Assembly: GCA_006503535.1 (NCBI GenBank)
Contig: QYRS01000004.1
Span: 2,976,001-3,040,000 of the forward strand
Source: Arthrinium phaeospermum
Lineage: Eukaryota > Ascomycota > Sordariomycetes > Amphisphaeriales > Apiosporaceae
Length of the DNA stretch: 64,000 nt
Reading direction: 5' to 3'
The notes beneath the pieces are model-generated. The model made no database searches, was not told where the DNA came from, and saw only the letters and a program-made list of their open reading frames with translations. Below, piece by piece: positions 31,572-45,000 of the stretch. Position numbers and translations under genes: made by a program. How positions within the stretch are numbered: the first letter of the stretch is position 1; the number at the start of each line of letters is the position of its first letter.

Positions 31572-33644
31572 GGTTTCGGCCGGGCTATAAGTCACTCTTT
31601 TTTCGGTTGGTCTGTATCAAACAGAAAACCCCGGTTCTCGTGCTTGCTTCGCTCTTTGCGCCCTTGAGATGTAGGAACTGTATAACCCAGGTCTCAAATG
31701 CAGATGACCAACGGCCCCAAGCTGTAAGGGAGGTGAAAGAATGTCACTATTATTGGGACATGGCCTTGGCTCTTCTTTCTCGGTATATGGGAAAACAAGC
31801 CAAAAAGGGCGGCAAGAGAGAATATTGGGGGCACGAAAAGGTATCACAACACATCGACCATGCAGGCAAGAAATCTGCAAAGAGTGAACCAACAGTAGTA
31901 GAGTAGTATTGCCCCCAAGGTCTGGGTCACCGACGCAGAATATGAGAATAGCAGCAAGCAACCCTTCTTCTGTCTCTCTCTTTTTCTTCTTCTAACTTTA
32001 GGCAAAATAAGCAAGGGAGTGGAAAGTATATACGACCGAGACGAGAGAGCGCCGGGGACAGGAGGACCAACACACGTCCAACGACGACCTACATGCAGGC
32101 GCTGACTTGACAGACTCAGTATATCCCCGAGCCCCTCCTCCACAGTAGGTAGTTTAAAGTAGTAGCCCAGAACGCCCCGTCCGTCCAGCGGCACTTGTAC
32201 GCGCTGGCGCGCCCATCCTGACTGGCTGGATGATCGGTGGGAACCACGGGTTCGCAGGGGTTCTCTGTGTGGTCGCTTGCTCTCATATCACCTTTTTTTC
32301 GTGTGTGCCCATGCAAGGTGCAGCAAATACCGGCTAGATTGACAAGCCAGGGAGAGAGGGGTCGGTTGGGCCCTACTCAGCAAATGGGGCCTTCGTCTGG
32401 CCGGAGAGACGAAAATAGCAGTGTCTCGCGCTTCTTGGTTGCAAAATTTCTGTCGGTTGGAAAAGGCCGGCGGCTACGGTGCTGTGATACGGGGGCTGAT
32501 TGGCTTACACCATGCACGATCCCTGTCCCGATGGTGTTGATGGTTGGTGGGCCTGGAATATCATCCTCAGATATGGCCCAATTGGACCCCTGCCCAGGCA
32601 ATTGGCTCAGCGGCAATAAAGATCAAATAAGCTCACCGTCTTCATTCGCACCTACTTTGCTTGCTGACGGGAATAACAGCGAGGGGAAGTGAGAGGGAGG
32701 AAAAAATCAATAGTTAGAAAAGAAGAGAGAAATCATGCATCCTGTGCTCAGTCAGTCCAGTCTGATTGGCATCCGGTGGGCGCCTCACAGGCGGTCGGGC
32801 TGAGAGCTGGGCGGGTTTCTGTAAGCGATGAGAGGTTGCGCAGAGCGGCCACCTGCTGCTCAATTGCCGATCATGTTCCAAGTAAGTAGGTCGACTGCAT
32901 GGTAAATAAGTAGAGTGTAGTCGAGGGGATCTTGGAGCAGTGGAGGAACGAGCTCATACGAGCGATCTCATATCTGAGATTTTGAGCAGATCGATTTTCT
33001 TCCGTTGCGCAAACGTGCAATGGGCACAGTATGTTCCTCGAGCCAATATGGTTCAGTCGCTGCTGGCCGAAGAACCTCAACGCGGCACGCCTTGAAAGTC
33101 AACCGAGTGCGCGACCCGACTGCCAGCATCGGATGGTTGTGGTCGCATGTTGGGGACCGACAGTCTGACGGTGCCGCTGTTTAGGCACTACCCAAGCGGC
33201 AAATCAAATATCCAATCAGCGGACGCCGGTGTATCTCGATCTTGCTATACCCTGGTCAAGATCCAGCTGTTCATGACGGTATAGTAGTAGTCGTCGCTTG
33301 TCTTGACTTCTGCAACCGACTGTTCTATAATATGCATCCATCGCTCGATTTGGCTTTGTACAATTGCCAAACGCGGCAAGCATCTCAACCACCATTGTAA
33401 CAACGCTCCCCATCTACGTAAACAAAACATGCCGTACAGTCGTATAGACGACGCTGCCTGCCGCCCTGATTGTTTTTCTACTCGTTACACGTGACCTTTT
33501 CCCATCCATCCTCGGTTCCTAAAACGCCATACCTATTTTCCTGACTGATCCTTCAGCCAACTTGCCAATTGTTCCACCCTCCGGCACGCCGTCTGAGCCA
33601 ACGAAAGCGTCGCCTGGGTTGTCAGTTATGTTCTAATTGTGGGA
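31572..33644. other. Long gene-free interval
   Basis: About 2 kb, comprising the promoter of the polyQ gene and the 3' region of the lysine gene. ORFs at 32237-32692 (+) and 31844-32194 (-) lack domains or convincing starts. No tRNA or repeat recognised. Confidence 0.5.
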
Positions 33645-34918
<1,274 letters not shown>

Positions 34919-35779
34919 CGTGAACGAAGAGTGGGGTATGGGACTGGTCGTAATGTTCAATTGAATGTGAGAGGAAGTCAGGTTGAGATTGGTGCGCAGT
35001 TCTCTACAGTCTGATCTAAAGTAAACACAAGGTATTTATCAGAGGTTGAGTCGTCTTTTGCATCAGCCCGCCTTTGAGGATTGACTGATATGGTCGTAAC
35101 GTGGGGCAATCGACCCATGATGATTGGATGATTCACAAAATTTCCAGGGAGCTCACCGCCGAAGTCGCCCCCGTTGGGAGGATCTGCCAGGGACCAACCT
35201 TAACCCTAGCAAGTACAGCTGCTTCCCACCAACTAGAGTCAACGTCACACCTGCTTGGACTTGGGAGGTGCAATGCATCCCCTCCACCATATCTAGCGTG
35301 TTCCCAGCCTTACAGCCACCCGACAAATTTCCTTTTGAAGTCCAAAAGTAGTACAGTAATGAGGTAGGTTTGTTACCGCACTTGTGTTGGGGTCGATTTT
35401 ACCTGGGCTGCCGTACGGGATGAGTGAGCGTCGGTGCTCATTACGGAATTTGCCCGCTCGCTCCGATACTCGGATATCCGAGTCACCGGCTCGAGCCGGG
35501 GGTATATCGGCTCGAAGCACGTTCATCATGCCAAGCTCATCTCCACCTGACATTTGTGTCCGATGTTTATAATCACGGAGTTCAGCTCGAATCACCTAGA
35601 TACACCATCACTTGCTGGCTGCGTGATGTAAATTCACCGAATACATATCGTTTGCGTAGCCCGTTTGACAACTGAGCACACAAGGAGTACCATCAGTAAC
35701 TGAGAGTGCCCAAAGCCCACCCTCTGAACTATTCTCCCGAATCCTGGGAACGGATGAGAATCATTCGTTGACCGATACA
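34919..35779. other. Divergent promoter region between LYS1 and D-amino-acid oxidase
   Basis: 860 bp between divergent amino-acid metabolism genes. No gene recognised; the AT-poor inverted stretch tcggatatccga at about 35470-35482 is a short palindrome of unknown meaning. Confidence 0.5.
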
Positions 35780-36965
35780 ATGACACACATAGTCGTACTT
35801 GGGTAAGCCAGGCGTCCCAGAGTAGCCAACTAGAAGATCACCATGGCTGAAGTAGTCCAGAGCCGGTGTTATCGGGCTTAGCTCCGCCCTCCAAGCCCGG
35901 TCGCAGGGGCATCAAGTCACGATCCTTGCGAGGGACTTCCCAGGCCCTTTTGAGACTATAGACCCTAGGCTGCAGATAGACTACACATCACCATGGGGTG
36001 GCGCACACAATCGCTGGGTCCCGCCGACAAATGCTACGGAAGAGCGCGAGCACGCCATGGCAATCCGGACTTTCGCCCGCATGAGAGAGCTTCATAGGAA
36101 CTACCCCGCGGCAGGAATCACCTTCATGCCGGGTATAGAGTACCTGGAAGCCCCCAGCCCTGCGTATCAGGCGCTGGACTCAGAGAGGGCCAAAAGTCTG
36201 GGCATGGACGGGTTCCGATTGCTGCACCCAGATGAGCTGCCAGATGACAAAGTGAAAATGGGGTTCGAGTACGACAGCTGGTGCGTGAATCCCATGGTAT
36301 ACTGTAGCTTCCTGTTACGGCGATTTGGGTATCTTGGGGGCAAAATCATCAAGAAGGAAGTGAGGAGTCCGGTCGAGATCTTCGAGATGAAGGAATTAGG
36401 GAAGGTCGATGCCGTCATCAATGCTTCTGGCATTGGTTTTGGTGACCCGGACGTGTTTATCACTAGAGGTTTGTCTTGAAGTCTAACGCGGCTTCCCGCG
36501 AAGTTGACATGTACCGTATTGACTTGTTACCAACCAGGTCAAACTTGCCTTGTGGCAAATTCATGCCCGGCAACCGTCACCCGGCAGAACGCGGATGGCT
36601 CATGGTCCTTCTCGGTGCCACGCAACTTCGATGGCGGTACCATCATCGGAGGTACGAAGGAACCTAACAACTGGGACCCGAACCCGTCCGCCGAGGTGAG
36701 GGCCGCCTTGCTTCGAAACTTCGCAATGGCATATCCCCAGATACTGGCCAAGGATAAAAGGTACCGAGTCATTGCCGACATTGTAGGGAGGCGACCGACT
36801 CGAAAGAAAGGAATGCGACTAGAGAAGGAACTCACCGAGGACGGGAAGTGCATCATACATGCATACGGTCTTGGAGGAAGGGGGTATGAGCTAAGCTGGG
36901 GTGTGAGTGAAGCCGTGACGGGCTTGCTATCTGGACATCTGGGAACTGCGTCGCCTAAATTGTAG
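35780..36965 (+). CDS. D-amino-acid oxidase (FAD-dependent)
   Basis: Oxidatively deaminates D-amino acids to 2-oxo acids with H2O2 release, normally in peroxisomes. Three exons (35780-35802, 35861-36468, 36538-36965), 352 aa. Exon 1 is only 23 nt and splits the FAD-binding glycine loop VVLGAGVIGLSSAL, which supports the junction. Further motifs: DPRLQIDYTSPWGGAH (substrate/FAD loop), VDAVINASGIGFGDPDV, VPRNFDGGTIIGGTKEPNNWD and the DAO signature IHAYGLGGRGYELSWG. The C-terminus SPKL ends in a tripeptide (PKL) close to the PTS1 consensus, consistent with peroxisomal import though weaker than SKL. Confidence 0.94.
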
Positions 36966-37389
36966 GTTGGCGGGGGCAAGTGCTCATGGAGGGCAAGGAT
37001 GACATGCAATTAGAATGAAAGATTTTTCGTACTCTTGCAGCAGGAGCCAGAACTTGGTCGACAACCACATAACATGGGAAGGCATGAACGCCTGCCGGCA
37101 CGTGGAGCTGCACCTTCCTATATGGATGTGCGAATCGTATTAGTCGAGTCCCTTTCGACCTTGAAGATGTAACGCCCATAGATTAATTTGAACTTCGCTG
37201 ACCGTTGATTGATTGGTTCACGTTCGTCTCTCCTTTCTCTTTACCACAAGGCACCGTCAGCGATCAACCTTCTGACTACGATCCGTTGTCAATCTTCACT
37301 CGCTCTTCTCGTTCATTGACTCGTTTCCCCCAATACTCTCGCTCTCTTCTACCAAACTACCACGCGAAGCTGCAGTTGAACGAACAACG
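36966..37389. other. Intergenic region
   Basis: 424 bp; promoter of the CVNH gene with a pyrimidine-rich stretch shortly before the ATG, as is common in fungal secreted-protein genes. Confidence 0.6.
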
Positions 37390-38056
37390 ATGCTGCGTCA
37401 GGTTATCTTCGCTTTCTTCTTGGTTCTGGGACAGGCTCTCGCCGCCAGTTCCTACCTCAACTTCTGTGATCTTCTTTCCTTCGGCTACACCAGCGAGGGC
37501 TTCGTCATCGCGGCAGAATGTGGCGATAGCAACATCCCCGGCTGCCAGGAACTCAACATTGGTCACTGCTTCGCGAACAACCACGGCAGACTGGTTGCAG
37601 CCGGAAACGGGTAATCTTTCCACGTTGTTATGTCAATTATGGGGAGCGCACTTGCTAACTTTTGTTACGTGATGCAGAACCGGCGGTTTCGACACCTCCT
37701 GCACTGGCTGTACTCTGGACACGTCCAAGAGTCACACGTCGACTTATGGCACTCTGACTTGCCAGTGTCTGTATTCCGCGGCCAACCACACGGTTGCCAT
37801 CACTTCTATCAAAACAGGTGAGACGCACTCTCAGGGTCGTAGTTCTGCCGTAACACGCCAATGATACTGACATTGACAAATCCAAGATAACTTGATCAGC
37901 TTCGATGCCAACCTCGGCATGCTGTGCGGTACCGAAAACGGCATGTCCATTCAGTCGACTGAATGCCCCCAAGCTTCTGGACGACGTGGCAACCATGTTC
38001 ACGAGCGGCAAATCAGACATAGCCTCCGTGGCCTTCCAGCTTGGCGTGGCGTCTGA
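37390..38056 (+). CDS. Secreted CVNH (cyanovirin-N homology) lectin-like protein
   Basis: CVNH domains bind mannose-type glycans; fungal members include cell-surface and secreted forms. Three exons (37390-37610, 37678-37817, 37887-38056), 176 aa, frame closes. Signal peptide MLRQVIFAFFLVLGQALA with likely cleavage after ALA. The CVNH tandem half-repeats are recognisable: YLNFCDLLSFGY ... GFVIAAECGD ... QELNIGHCFANNHGRLVA, then GGFDTSCTGCTLD ... YGTLTCQC ... NHTVAITSIKTDNLISFDANLGMLC. Cysteine number is higher than in cyanovirin itself. About 40 residues after the domain are polar and not conserved in appearance. A sequon, NHT, is present. Secreted lectin, function in this organism unknown. 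Confidence 0.85.
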
Positions 38057-38833
38057 TTTAAGCATGAGGAAGAGCGGATGTTTCCATCCCGTTGCCACTC
38101 GGGGTAACTGGTGCTGGTGATACCAACGCTATTCAGTTCAGCAGAATATATTGGCGGGATCGATTATATGGTTATCTGTTCGGATTCGGATGATATTGAT
38201 GTCGGACGGGGTCTGAGCTCAGCATTACACATCCGCCATACTGTGCGGCTAATCTTCGTGGAGGACATGGGATATTGGAGGAGTTTTAGTGTATGATTTG
38301 TCATATTGTCTTGGAACGACCTCTCTAACACATCAATAACGACATACTGGGTTGCCTTCGTCTACATTGCCTCGGGCCGAATAACAAGTCGGAGGTGTAC
38401 AGTAAGGAGTGTTGAAGCTCTTGTGGCTTCATTGATGTGACTAAATCTCTCTACGTGTAGACTATTAGCTGCTGCACAGTTGTTGCATCATTGATCCGAT
38501 AAAACCTCGTGGGAAAGCAGCAGTAATATTAGTTGCGAGCTATTATTCATTCTTGTCCCTCATGCAGTGCGTAACAGTTTTACTTAACAGGACCAGAAGC
38601 TAGGGGGTCACCTAGTGATTGGCGACATCATTGAGACGTCCCTGCCAGCTTCAGAAAGGAACAGCTGTATCCAGCCCTTACAAATGAGTGCCTCATCCTC
38701 TGATAGCTGGGGGTACGTCCTGGAAGAACAAAATCCCAGCTCTTCCTCCTCCGCCATTTCCGAGTCGCCATCTTTCTCCAGCATGTATACCAACTATAGA
38801 AAAACCAATGGGATGCCACGATGGGCTCTGAAC
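38057..38833. other. Convergent 3' region
   Basis: About 780 bp between the CVNH gene and the minus-strand cystine-knot gene. ORFs inside (38111-38296 +, 38608-38793 -) were considered as extra exons and not accepted. Confidence 0.5.
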
Positions 38834-39383
38834 TCACTTCTCCGTCTAGTTGGAGATGAAGTGCATTTGTGAGCTTCAATAATCGGTATTGGTTTTGGTG
38901 GGAGGGTGACCTAGTACTTACCGGAACAATGTAGAACGGAGGTTCCGCGTTTCCAGTGTTTGCTTGGTTCACGCCATTCGGTCCTTGACCGCCGCCAACG
39001 GGGAACATTCCGGGGCCGTTCATGTTGGCCGGTTGGGCGCCGTTCATGTTACCACCCATGGGGGGTGCTTGGCCGTTTCCGTTGTTGCTGTTGGGCTCGC
39101 CCATCATGCCCCCGTTGTTGCCATTGTTGGGCTGGCCGCCCGTGGCGGGGGGAGCAGCAGGCGCGGGAGCAGGTGCGGCGGGGACGACGGTGGCCATGGG
39201 CTGAGCCAGGAGGCTGTCGGCGTCTAGGGACACGCAGAAGCCCAGGGAGCTGCCCTTGGTCGAGGAGACGCACGAGCGGCGGAGGCAGCACTTGTCCCCG
39301 CCGGCGGCGCAGGCGCGGCCTTCTTGTACGCAGGCGCTGGCGAGGGTGGCCAGGAGGAGGGAGGGTAGGATGGAGAGCTTCAT
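38834..39383 (-). CDS. Small secreted cysteine-rich protein, cystine-knot-like head and Asn/Gly/Met-rich tail
   Basis: Two exons (39383-38922 and 38845-38834), 157 aa; after the 76-nt intron (GTAAGT donor, AACTAG acceptor) only Thr-Glu-Lys remains before TGA. Signal peptide MKLSILPSLLLATLASA. Directly after it, six cysteines follow the order C-x6-C-x6-CC-x4-C-x11-C (residues 18, 25, 32, 33, 38, 50), the spacing type of inhibitor-cystine-knot peptides. The rest is low-complexity: an Ala/Pro run (PAPAPAAPP), then Asn/Gly/Met repeats (QPNNGNNGGMMGEPN). The last exon is weakly supported, because an alternative acceptor near 38794 would add a 60-residue tail. No known family recognised; candidate effector or wall-associated peptide. 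Confidence 0.75.
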
Positions 39384-40621
39384 GGTTGCGGGGAGGATCG
39401 TGAAGGAGTGTGGGAAGTAGTAAGTATCTAGGGGGGAAATGAGCGAGGGAAATAAGAAAAGCCTGAAGTCCGAGAGCCAGCGGATGTCAAGAATGGGGAG
39501 CTCGCGACAGTGAGCGGAACACCGAGGGGAGAATGACTGGTCTTATAAGAGAGCAGAGATGCACGGGAACTGCTGGACTGCGGCTGACCAAGAAAGCTAG
39601 AACTGAGGGGAATGGAGATGATTAAGTGGCATTTATATATGATTACCCGAGTATATCCTACAAGGGGGACCAAACATTCGACACCAGGTTTGAGCGTGAG
39701 AAAGGGGCAATGGTGACTTACCCCTTACGGGATCCTAGCGTGGAGTCTGCAGTGAGTCGAATCGCGTTTTCTCCCAGCCACTACAGCACCCTGCATATTC
39801 CAAATTGGAGCGTGTAAAGTATCATCCTGCCCAGCCGCAAAATTGTATAGACACATGTGTATGGTTCGGTGGCTTGCAGATGCGACGGTTTTGCTTGCCG
39901 CAGCCAAAGCATAGCGTATTTGAAATATCGCCCGGGGTCTGATCCCAAGAACGACGAACGAAAAACGAAAAACGTCGATTGGTCCAACAAGAATTTAACG
40001 TCATGTCGTCCCATTCAAAGAGAAGCCGAAAGCTGTCATTCGTACTTCGCCCACTGAGATGTCAGATGACAGGAGGATGCACCCGAGCTTAGATGACCAC
40101 CCGAGACGACACCTTGGTAATGGCGATGTCGATCGTGCTGTTTCTATCTTGATGGTCCTGCGGTGACAGGCTCATTTGTGTATTGGCAACCTTATATGAT
40201 TTCAGCATTCTCCAGAACTAGCCGAAGCTTATGACCAGAAACACGAGATAGGGTCTGCGCTCCTTTGCTCTCGTGGTCACTAAGATCTCGGCAACTGCCT
40301 CACCAGGCGCCCTGTTTCGCAGCAGTGACTATCACGAATTCAGACCGGCTAATCGGCGAGAGCTTCTGCTGATATCTTCCGGTAAACTGTTCTCCCAAGG
40401 AACGCTTTTGACATTATCCCCTAAGTAAACTACCATTAGACTACAACAGTATGCATTGGTCTTTGCTGCATCCCCCCAATATTCGGGCCGGAACTCTAAC
40501 CCCCTTCCCAGCCCCCACCACCCCTTCTTTGACTCCCAAGTCTCACCAGAACGACAGTGCATGCGCCCTCAACCCAGAACTACCCCCTTCCCCTCCTTCT
40601 CTCTCTATCTCTCACCCTCTC
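39384..40621. other. Intergenic region
   Basis: 1.24 kb with the promoter of the cystine-knot gene and the 3' side of the next secreted protein. No gene; ORFs at 39781-40014 (-) and 40332-40562 (-) are unsupported. Confidence 0.5.
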
Positions 40622-41200
40622 TCAAGCCAGCCCCAGAGCCGCCGGCGACACCCAAGGCTGACACCTCCCCCTGTCGCAGTACCCGCTGCAGCAGTCGCCG
40701 AGCTCGGCCCCCGTCCGGGGGTTGACGCACGCGGTCCACGTCGGCACGCAGGTGCCGGCGCAGGTGACGCCGAGGACGGGCTGGGGCGGCCCGAGCAGGA
40801 TCTGCTGCAGGCCGCGGCTGTCGATGCCGTTGACCAGGGCCACCTTGCCGGGGGTGCGGAAGGCGCACTGCTTCTGGGCCGTGAAGTCGGGGGCGTCGAT
40901 GTAGTTGACGCTCATGGTGTTCTCTGGTTATTGCGTATTAGTAGTGCGAGGAGTAGATGGACAGACAGGAGGGACGGGCGGTTGGTGGGGGTTGGGTCAA
41001 GTAAGTAGGTAGGTATCTTGAGAAGTCATACTGGTCAGGTGCTCGCGGCCATCGGCTGGGAGTCTCATGGTGTATTGGCCGTCGGCGCTGTGGAAGATCA
41101 GGGTAAGGAGCTGTGGTCCTGGTCTCGGCGCCTCCAGCGGATTGGCTAGCACGCCAATGGCAATGCTAAGACTCAGCGGCACATAGATCGAGGCTTTCAT
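40622..41200 (-). CDS. Small secreted protein with eight cysteines
   Basis: Two exons (41200-41032 and 40923-40622) separated by a 108-nt intron, 156 aa, frame closes. Start at 41200 gives the signal peptide MKASIYVPLSLSIAIGVLA; the in-frame ATG at 41224 would add a non-signal extension. The mature part lacks cysteines until midway, then has eight: KQC, VTCAGTC, TAC, GDCCSGYC, GRC. The paired CC and the short spacings resemble secreted disulphide-rich domains. No catalytic motif and no family I can name. Neighbouring two other secreted small proteins, it is a reasonable effector candidate by context only. Confidence 0.75.
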
Positions 41201-42004
41201 GATGCTCTCGAGATATATATGCAAAAGGGCGCTTCGCTGAACACTGGAATTCTTTTGTTCTGATTGAGAACAGGTGTGCTTTTTGTTGTCTCGACAGAAC
41301 GGAGCGACAAGCTACCCCTTTTATGGTTGGTCACATCATGTCATTTCCCTTACTTTCTCGCGTCCTTCTAACCTACAAGCGAAATTCCGTGAACTGCATA
41401 CTTGTCGCGCTCTGAAAATACTACGTCAAGGTCTCTCTGCGGGTGTCGTACTTCCATGCATCGTGGCCAGACCATGCAGAGGTGCGCCGTTCTGAGGGAT
41501 CTCGGCTCACAACCGACTGTGCCCAAGCCCGGGTAAATGCGCTGTCAATGGAACGGTCTCATCACGATAAGATGACTGCGTAGGTTAGGACTGCGAATGC
41601 GACGCTCCAAGGATATGTGTGCCTTTTTCGCCCAATCGCCTAATCTTTTCTTGGATGGCGGCAGAATGGCAGGGCGCAATCGTGAGACTTTGGCGTCTCT
41701 GTATCTCGCGACATACCAATAGCAGCTGCTAGAGTCCGGAACGCTCCGGAGATAGCCTCTCGAACATCGCTAAAGTGTTACCTTCTATAATCAATAACCC
41801 TACGCTGGTCAGCTACCAAAAGTAGGTCACTGGAAGAGAACCGAGGTTAAGATTATGTATTGGTGGTAACCACGAGCTCCATTCAGTGCCCATTTCCCCT
41901 TCATGATTGTCAATTGTATGGACATATACAATGAGATTCGATACCTTGAGACCATCTGGCCTTAGGTATGTTCGCTCTTTTTCCCACCACATAATTCACC
42001 AGAG
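41201..42004. other. Intergenic region
   Basis: About 800 bp with no supportable gene or RNA. Confidence 0.55.
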
Positions 42005-45000
42005 TCAATGAGCTAAACCCATGCTACCAGGATTGCTTGATTCGAGTTGAGCGGTGTCGCTGGTAGTAACCCCGGTCACAAACCCGTTTCCAGTCTCCTG
42101 TGACAAGATGTCCTTCGAGAGTGGATCCATGAATTCAATAATCGATGCTTCGGTGTACCGGCGATGATGCCTTCTGGCAGTTGGCGATCCGAAAGTACAG
42201 TTTCCATTACAGGTCTGTGTATGCGCATTTGGGTTCGTAGTCCCCCTGACGCTAGAACTGGAGGAGTTATAGTATGCTGTGCCGAGCCCCGAGGGCTCAG
42301 GAGACGGTATTTGAGGCGGTGATGCTGCATATATAGGCCTCGGAAGGTCAGGAGAAGTAGGCCCCTGGATGATCTTGTTGTCGAATTCCTCTATAAAGCT
42401 TCCCAGGAGCATCTTGGGCACGTCGCCCTCTGCATGCTCGGTATCAATCATGTCTCTGTGTTCGTCACAATACTCAGCAACAGACGCATGTTCACATTTG
42501 GTTCGATTCAAGACTTACGCGCAAGCCCTCCCAACTAGTTGCTCCCGGTTCTTCAAGTCATTGTCTAAGCGAAGAAGCCGATTTCGCGCGTCCTTGTCGT
42601 GGCCGAAACGAATGAACTGGACGCTGATCGGGCGCTCCCGGGGTTTCTCTTCAGCGCTGTTGCCGGTGCGTTTGCCTGCATCAAAGTCCGGATCGGGGAT
42701 TTTCTGGATGAAGGTGGTCATATAGTCTTCGACCGCCGTATTGTTGCCGCGATGTCTTTCCCAAAGTCCATCCGTGAGAACGAAGACGGTCAAGTTCCTC
42801 TTCATACCAGTTGAGCTAGAATAGTTGATCAAATGCCTGTCCAAGATACAGGCCAGGCTGGCGCTCATGTCAGTCGTCACATCATCTGTCAGGCGTGGCT
42901 CGGCAAGATCTAGTCTCCGTGTGAAATGCTCCCGCTTCTGCTTTTTCTTGGAGCTTGGCTTGAGCTGTAGGTCATCGTCGTGATTGGTGAAATGCAGCTC
43001 CAACCCATCGTCATCATATTCAAGTGTACACCAAACCAGATTATCGAGGACTTGCCTCGCATGGTTCCAGTAACGCGCCATGGATGATGCATTGTCCACG
43101 AGATATATCTGATCAGTTGTTAGTAGCAGTTTTCATAGCGTTGGAAATTCTTCTGCAAAGAAGAATGAATCTCGCTGGTATCTAGTTAGGTAGGAACTCA
43201 CGATGTCACGATTAGTAAAGTGGCTTCTCAGTCTATCCTCTCTCGACTTTCTAGGTACGCATAGAGAGAATCCTTTCCTGCCGAAGAAACTCATGCTGAC
43301 AAGCTCAGTCCTGCGTTTCTTGAGCTCCGCTTCAAATTGATAAATGGTGAATGGATCGTTCCCCGCGTAGTCAGATTCTGGATGTACCGCCGGCTCTGGG
43401 TCCGAGAACTTGGCTGGCTGAAGTATATGCTCGTAGGTATTGTCAGCGGGTTTCTCGTTAAGAGTGGCGGATGGAAAATCATATTCCATGAAATCCGAAT
43501 ATTGTGATTCTCTTTGAAACCTGAGACTCCACGCAGCGTCGAGGAGTCCTTCTTCGAACATTTGTCTGCCGCTCTGGGGCTCCGCGTGAGTCATCTCCTG
43601 ATCAGTTGCATGTTCTCGTGATAGCCGGGAAAGGAATGTCTCGATTGAGTTTGGGATCTCTGTTTGCCCCAATGTGGTGGTACCATCGGCGATAATGCCC
43701 AGTATTTCTTCATTAACAGCGACTGCGTTGATTCTCTTGTCTCCTGGCGTAATGAGCATCTCGTTATCAACCAGATCAAGTATGCGAGAAGTGTATGGAT
43801 CGCCCAATCGCAGGCATAGTCGAAGATACTTGTGCCAATCGGTAACCTCAGCCAAGACGGCTCTTGTATCATGGAAGTCGTCGCTTGAAACGAATTGGTC
43901 GCCATATGGTCGTCTGGCGTTCTTTCGGAGCTCACGATACTGTTTCACGCCTTCCCTGCCAAGAACCACGTAGGTTGCGGCAACAGAAAAGACACATCCT
44001 AACGACCAAATGTCACTACCTAGCGTAATCGTTTCTTTCTTCGAACTCTGACATGCAATTTCCGGTGCCCCTTTTCCCCGCCATAGCAAAGTCAGCTGTG
44101 AAGACCAAAGAGCACTCCCAATCCGGAAGGTTTGAGTTGCATACCAAAAGTTCGCGTGCCTCCCAAGCCAGGAATCGTGGGTTTGAGGGCTGGATCGAGG
44201 GTATCAACACGTGCTGGCACCATCTGCGCCTCTCCGGGGTCTGTGAGTTTCAACCGGCCGCCAACTCTCAAAATGTTCTCTGGTTTGATATCTCCGTGCC
44301 AGCTACGGCATCGTTAGATTAAACCCTGGCCGGGGGTCTCACACAAGGACTCACACATAACGGACGTGCCTGCTATCGTCCTGGTCTCTCGTGATCTGCA
44401 ATGCTGCCAATCCCTCTGCAACGCCAGCCATTCGGTTCCAGAATAGTCCAATGTTGTGAGTTGTGACGGGTGGATTCATGTTGTTGAAAATACTGTACAG
44501 ATCCTCTTCTCCGTGTTCCAACACGAGGTTGTAATAGGTTTGGCATTCACCCTCTTCATCGATAGCGCGATTGGCGAACCAGCCATAGTACTTGACAATG
44601 CCGTTTTTCTCGCCAATGCTATTGTAGAGATTCTTCTCCTCGTCGAATTCTCGTTGATAATGACTACCAAATTGTTTGATGACCATTCGGCAGTGCTTTA
44701 AAAGTTAGCAGAGTCTACAACCTCAATTAGCTGGAATGGAACATACTGTATTCCTCACTCGATTCTCCTGCGATGAGATTCGTTTCTTCAATTTGTTAAG
44801 AACAAATTGCTCGGGGACTTCAACAATCCATAGCGTTGACCTTCTGTCAACTTGAGAAGCCACACCCAGGTCTGACTTCACCGGGGTTCTAGTGGTAATA
44901 GGGATTATATGATGCTCCGAGCCCAAGTCTTGACTCATCCGCCAATCGAATTGTAGAGGACACCAAGGCCACTGATGTTTGAAGAATTCATATGGAAGAT

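Noticed and set aside
32237..32692. 151-aa + strand ORF in the gap before LYS1
   Set aside because: Cys/Gly/Pro-rich without a signal peptide, domain or splice partner.
38608..38793. Alternative last exon of the cystine-knot protein
   Set aside because: Would use a CTATAG acceptor and add 60 mostly charged residues; the shorter three-codon exon at 38834 has a better acceptor. Kept as an open alternative.
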